Assembly (NCBI GenBank): GCA_910585255.1
Contig: CAJUEI010000193.1
Coordinates: forward strand, 1-6,992
DNA from: an uncultured Lachnospiraceae bacterium
GTDB lineage: Bacteria > Bacillota > Clostridia > Lachnospirales > Lachnospiraceae
Length of the DNA stretch: 6,992 nt
Direction: 5' to 3'
Below are positions 5,917 to 6,992 of the stretch, piece after piece; position 1 is the first letter of the stretch; each line of letters begins with the position of its first letter. The position numbers and the translations under genes are program-made. The notes beneath the pieces were generated by a model. It ran no database searches, had not been told where the DNA came from, and saw only the letters and a list, made by a program, of their open reading frames with translations.

Positions 5917-6643
5917 ACCATTTTAAATCGATATGCTGACCTCTTGCTTTTTCTTCTTCGGTTTGGACAAAATCACTTTTAGAAGAATAGGTGACGGCTT
6001 CTATCTTTTGAATGAGTTCTTCAATCGAGGAGGCTGTAACGGTTACGAGATCTTCTTGTTCTTCGGTATGTTCAAGCCGTTTTTTCTCTCGGGTTTCTTC
6101 TTCCGCTTTTTTAGCTTCTTTTTTTGCATGGAGTTTCTTTTGTTCGGCTTTTTTCTGAGCATTTTTTTCGATTCGTTTTTTCTGAGCAGCAAGAGATTTG
6201 TCTACAACGGCAAAGAAAGATGCGGTTCCGTTGCTGTTTACCTGCATACCGAAGCCTTTTACGTTGCTGCTGCTGCCTAGGGCGGATTTTAGTTCTGGGA
6301 GTTTGGTTCCTGCACTGCTGATAATGCCTTCATATTGTTTGCGGTAATTTTCATCGGTTGCCATTCGTTCTAGTTTTTCTTCGTCAATTAAAACGACCAT
6401 TTTATTGGGATTGGCATAGCTGGCAGCTTGGGATTTTGCGGTTTCTTTCATGTCGTTGCTGACTAGAATAAAGTCCATATTGGAGAATTTTTTCTTTAGT
6501 TTTTTGTAGTATTCGGATGCTTTTTCGCTGAGTTCGGGTTTGCCTATTGTTTTTCCATAGGAATTGGTCTTTTTTTGTTGGTTGAGTGTTTCGTTTACTG
6601 CATTGGCTTGTGCGTGGTTTTCAATTATTTCCGGTGATAACAT
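5915..6643 (-). CDS. DUF6033 family protein, function unknown
   Basis: A protein of 242 residues. The conserved block SYGKTIGKPELSEKASEYYKKLKKKFSNMDFILVS (~28-62), then AASYANPNKMVVLIDEEKLERMATDENYRKQYEGII (~73-108) and VKGFGMQVNSNGTASFFAVVDKS (~128-150), matches what I recall as DUF6033, seen mostly in Lachnospiraceae. Residues ~152-195 are a long Lys/Glu/Ala-rich, highly charged helix or coiled coil. A tail with TVTASSIEELIQKIEAV (~201-217) follows. There is no signal peptide or membrane segment. The start is supported by AAGGAGGA eight nt before the ATG. No convincing promoter was found in the 100 bp upstream, where a G-rich minisatellite (6745-6880) lies. It stands alone, converging with the DUF1540 gene. 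No activity can be assigned. Confidence 0.82.
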   Translation of the reverse strand: MLSPEIIENHAQANAVNETLNQQKKTNSYGKTIGKPELSEKASEYYKKLKKKFSNMDFILVSNDMKETAKSQAASYANPNKMVVLIDEEKLERMATDENYRKQYEGIISSAGTKLPELKSALGSSSNVKGFGMQVNSNGTASFFAVVDKSLAAQKKRIEKNAQKKAEQKKLHAKKEAKKAEEETREKKRLEHTEEQEDLVTVTASSIEELIQKIEAVTYSSKSDFVQTEEEKARGQHIDLKW

Positions 6644-6744
6644 ATGAATTTCCTCCTTAGATTTTTATAGTGAGTTTTTATTTCTTTGTTGTTATGTATA
6701 TCGGCTTTGGGAGTGGGTTTTATAATAAGTGGGGTGGAATTTGT

Positions 6745-6880
6745 TGGTGGGGAGGGGATATTGGTGGGGAGGAAGTACTGGTAGGGAGGGGATACTGGTG
6801 GAGAAAGAATACTGGTGGAGAGGAAGTACTGGTGGGGAGGGAATACTGGTGGGGAGGAAGTACTGGTGGGGAGGGGACGC
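6745..6880 (+). repeat. G-rich minisatellite: eight 17-bp tandem units
   Basis: Exactly eight units of 17 bp start at 6745, 6762, 6779, 6796, 6813, 6830, 6847 and 6864. The consensus is TGGTGGGGAGGAAGTAC. Units vary mainly in the second half: GGAAGTAC in units 2, 5 and 7, versus GGGGATAT/GGGGATAC, GAATAC or GGGGACGC in the others. The tract fills most of the 236-bp gap between the right-edge partial gene and the DUF6033 start, and its last base is the first plus-strand base of that partial gene's stop codon. The plus strand has many runs of three or four G. The unit is not a multiple of three, so the open plus-strand frames across it are artefacts of the repeat. Confidence 0.92.
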
Positions 6881-6992
6881 TAGAGTTTGGAAGGGATTTC
6901 TTTTTGCTGTTCCGCTCTTTGGAAAGTAAGAAAGTCTAATGCCTCTGGATATATGTGCATCCAGCCGGTCGGACCGGCACGCAATTCGCCTC
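6880..6992 (-). CDS. 3' end of an unidentified gene (partial)
   Basis: A minus-strand frame enters at the right edge and stops at TAG 6880-6882, leaving 36 residues: GELRAGPTGWMHIYPEALDF followed by LTFQRAEQQKEIPSKL. I do not recognise the family. The first 20 residues look like structured protein; the segment FQRAEQ is encoded by the dispersed 21-bp core (6906-6926) and parallels FRRAEQ in the left-edge partial gene. The stop overlaps the final base of the 17-bp minisatellite. The 3' end is GC-richer (6964-6992) than the rest of the window. Read as coding because both other minus-strand frames give less sensible peptides, but the evidence is short. Confidence 0.45.
   Translation of the reverse strand, partial: GELRAGPTGWMHIYPEALDFLTFQRAEQQKEIPSKL
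6906..6926 (+). repeat. Dispersed 21-bp repeat core, right copy (inverted relative to the left)
   Basis: GCTGTTCCGCTCTTTGG then AAAG; its reverse complement matches 58-78 at 19 of 21 positions. It lies 25 bp beyond the minisatellite, on the same side as in the left copy (tract, then core), and inside the last codons of a gene running towards the tract. Confidence 0.6.

Noticed and set aside
5703..5921. 72-codon minus-strand frame over the DUF1540 gene and terminator
   Set aside because: Crosses the terminator stem and opposes a Cys-rich gene with a strong ribosome binding site; no coding evidence.
5933..6321. Plus-strand Phe/Leu-rich frames opposite the DUF6033 gene
   Set aside because: They are the antisense of Lys/Glu-rich codons in a well-supported minus-strand gene.
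6670..6939. Plus-strand open frames of 89 and 66 codons rich in Gly, Trp and Glu across the right-hand tract
   Set aside because: They exist only because the 17-bp G-rich unit has no stops in these frames; there is no ribosome binding site and the peptides are frame-shifted readings of the repeat.

Overview
The window looks like chromosomal DNA of a low-GC, Gram-positive, endospore-forming-lineage clostridium, most likely a Lachnospiraceae member. The evidence is the A+T-rich third codon positions, strong AGGAGG ribosome binding sites, a YtvI-type sporulation membrane protein, a two-domain DUF1540 protein and a DUF6033-type protein, the last of which I associate mainly with Lachnospiraceae. 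No rRNA, tRNA, CRISPR array, transposase or phage gene is visible.

Layout. Positions 1-209 hold the 3' end of an unidentified plus-strand gene that enters from the left and overlaps the end of a converging gene. Positions 115-1477 are a two-gene minus-strand operon: a YitT/DUF2179 membrane protein followed, 16 nt later, by a small C39/papain-like putative cysteine peptidase. A 189-bp divergent intergenic region (1478-1666) has a recognisable promoter on each strand. From 1667 to 5864 five plus-strand genes follow one another: a nitroreductase (TTG start), an orphan histidinol-phosphate aminotransferase (hisC), a DUF368/PopT polyprenyl-phosphate transporter, a YtvI/AI-2E-family membrane protein and a Cys-rich double-DUF1540 protein. 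They end in a strong 15-bp-stem terminator (5875-5916) that can also serve the converging minus-strand DUF6033 gene (5915-6643). Upstream of that gene lies a G-rich minisatellite (eight 17-bp units, 6745-6880), and then the 3' end of another unidentified minus-strand gene leaving at the right edge.

The plus-strand run has no strong internal terminator and gaps of 34-76 bp, so read-through from the 1608-1635 promoter is plausible. PopT recycles the undecaprenyl-phosphate carrier for envelope polymers, and YtvI and DUF1540 proteins tie loosely to sporulating Firmicutes. A shared envelope or sporulation role is inference only.

The most unusual signal is at the two ends. A 21-bp core (58-78, and inverted at 6906-6926; 19/21 identical) sits within the last codons of both truncated genes and encodes F-x-R-A-E-Q in both. 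In each case a G-rich direct-repeat tract follows on the 3' side, sharing a GGGGAGG...ACGC element. This looks like a dispersed, gene-3'-end-associated composite repeat.
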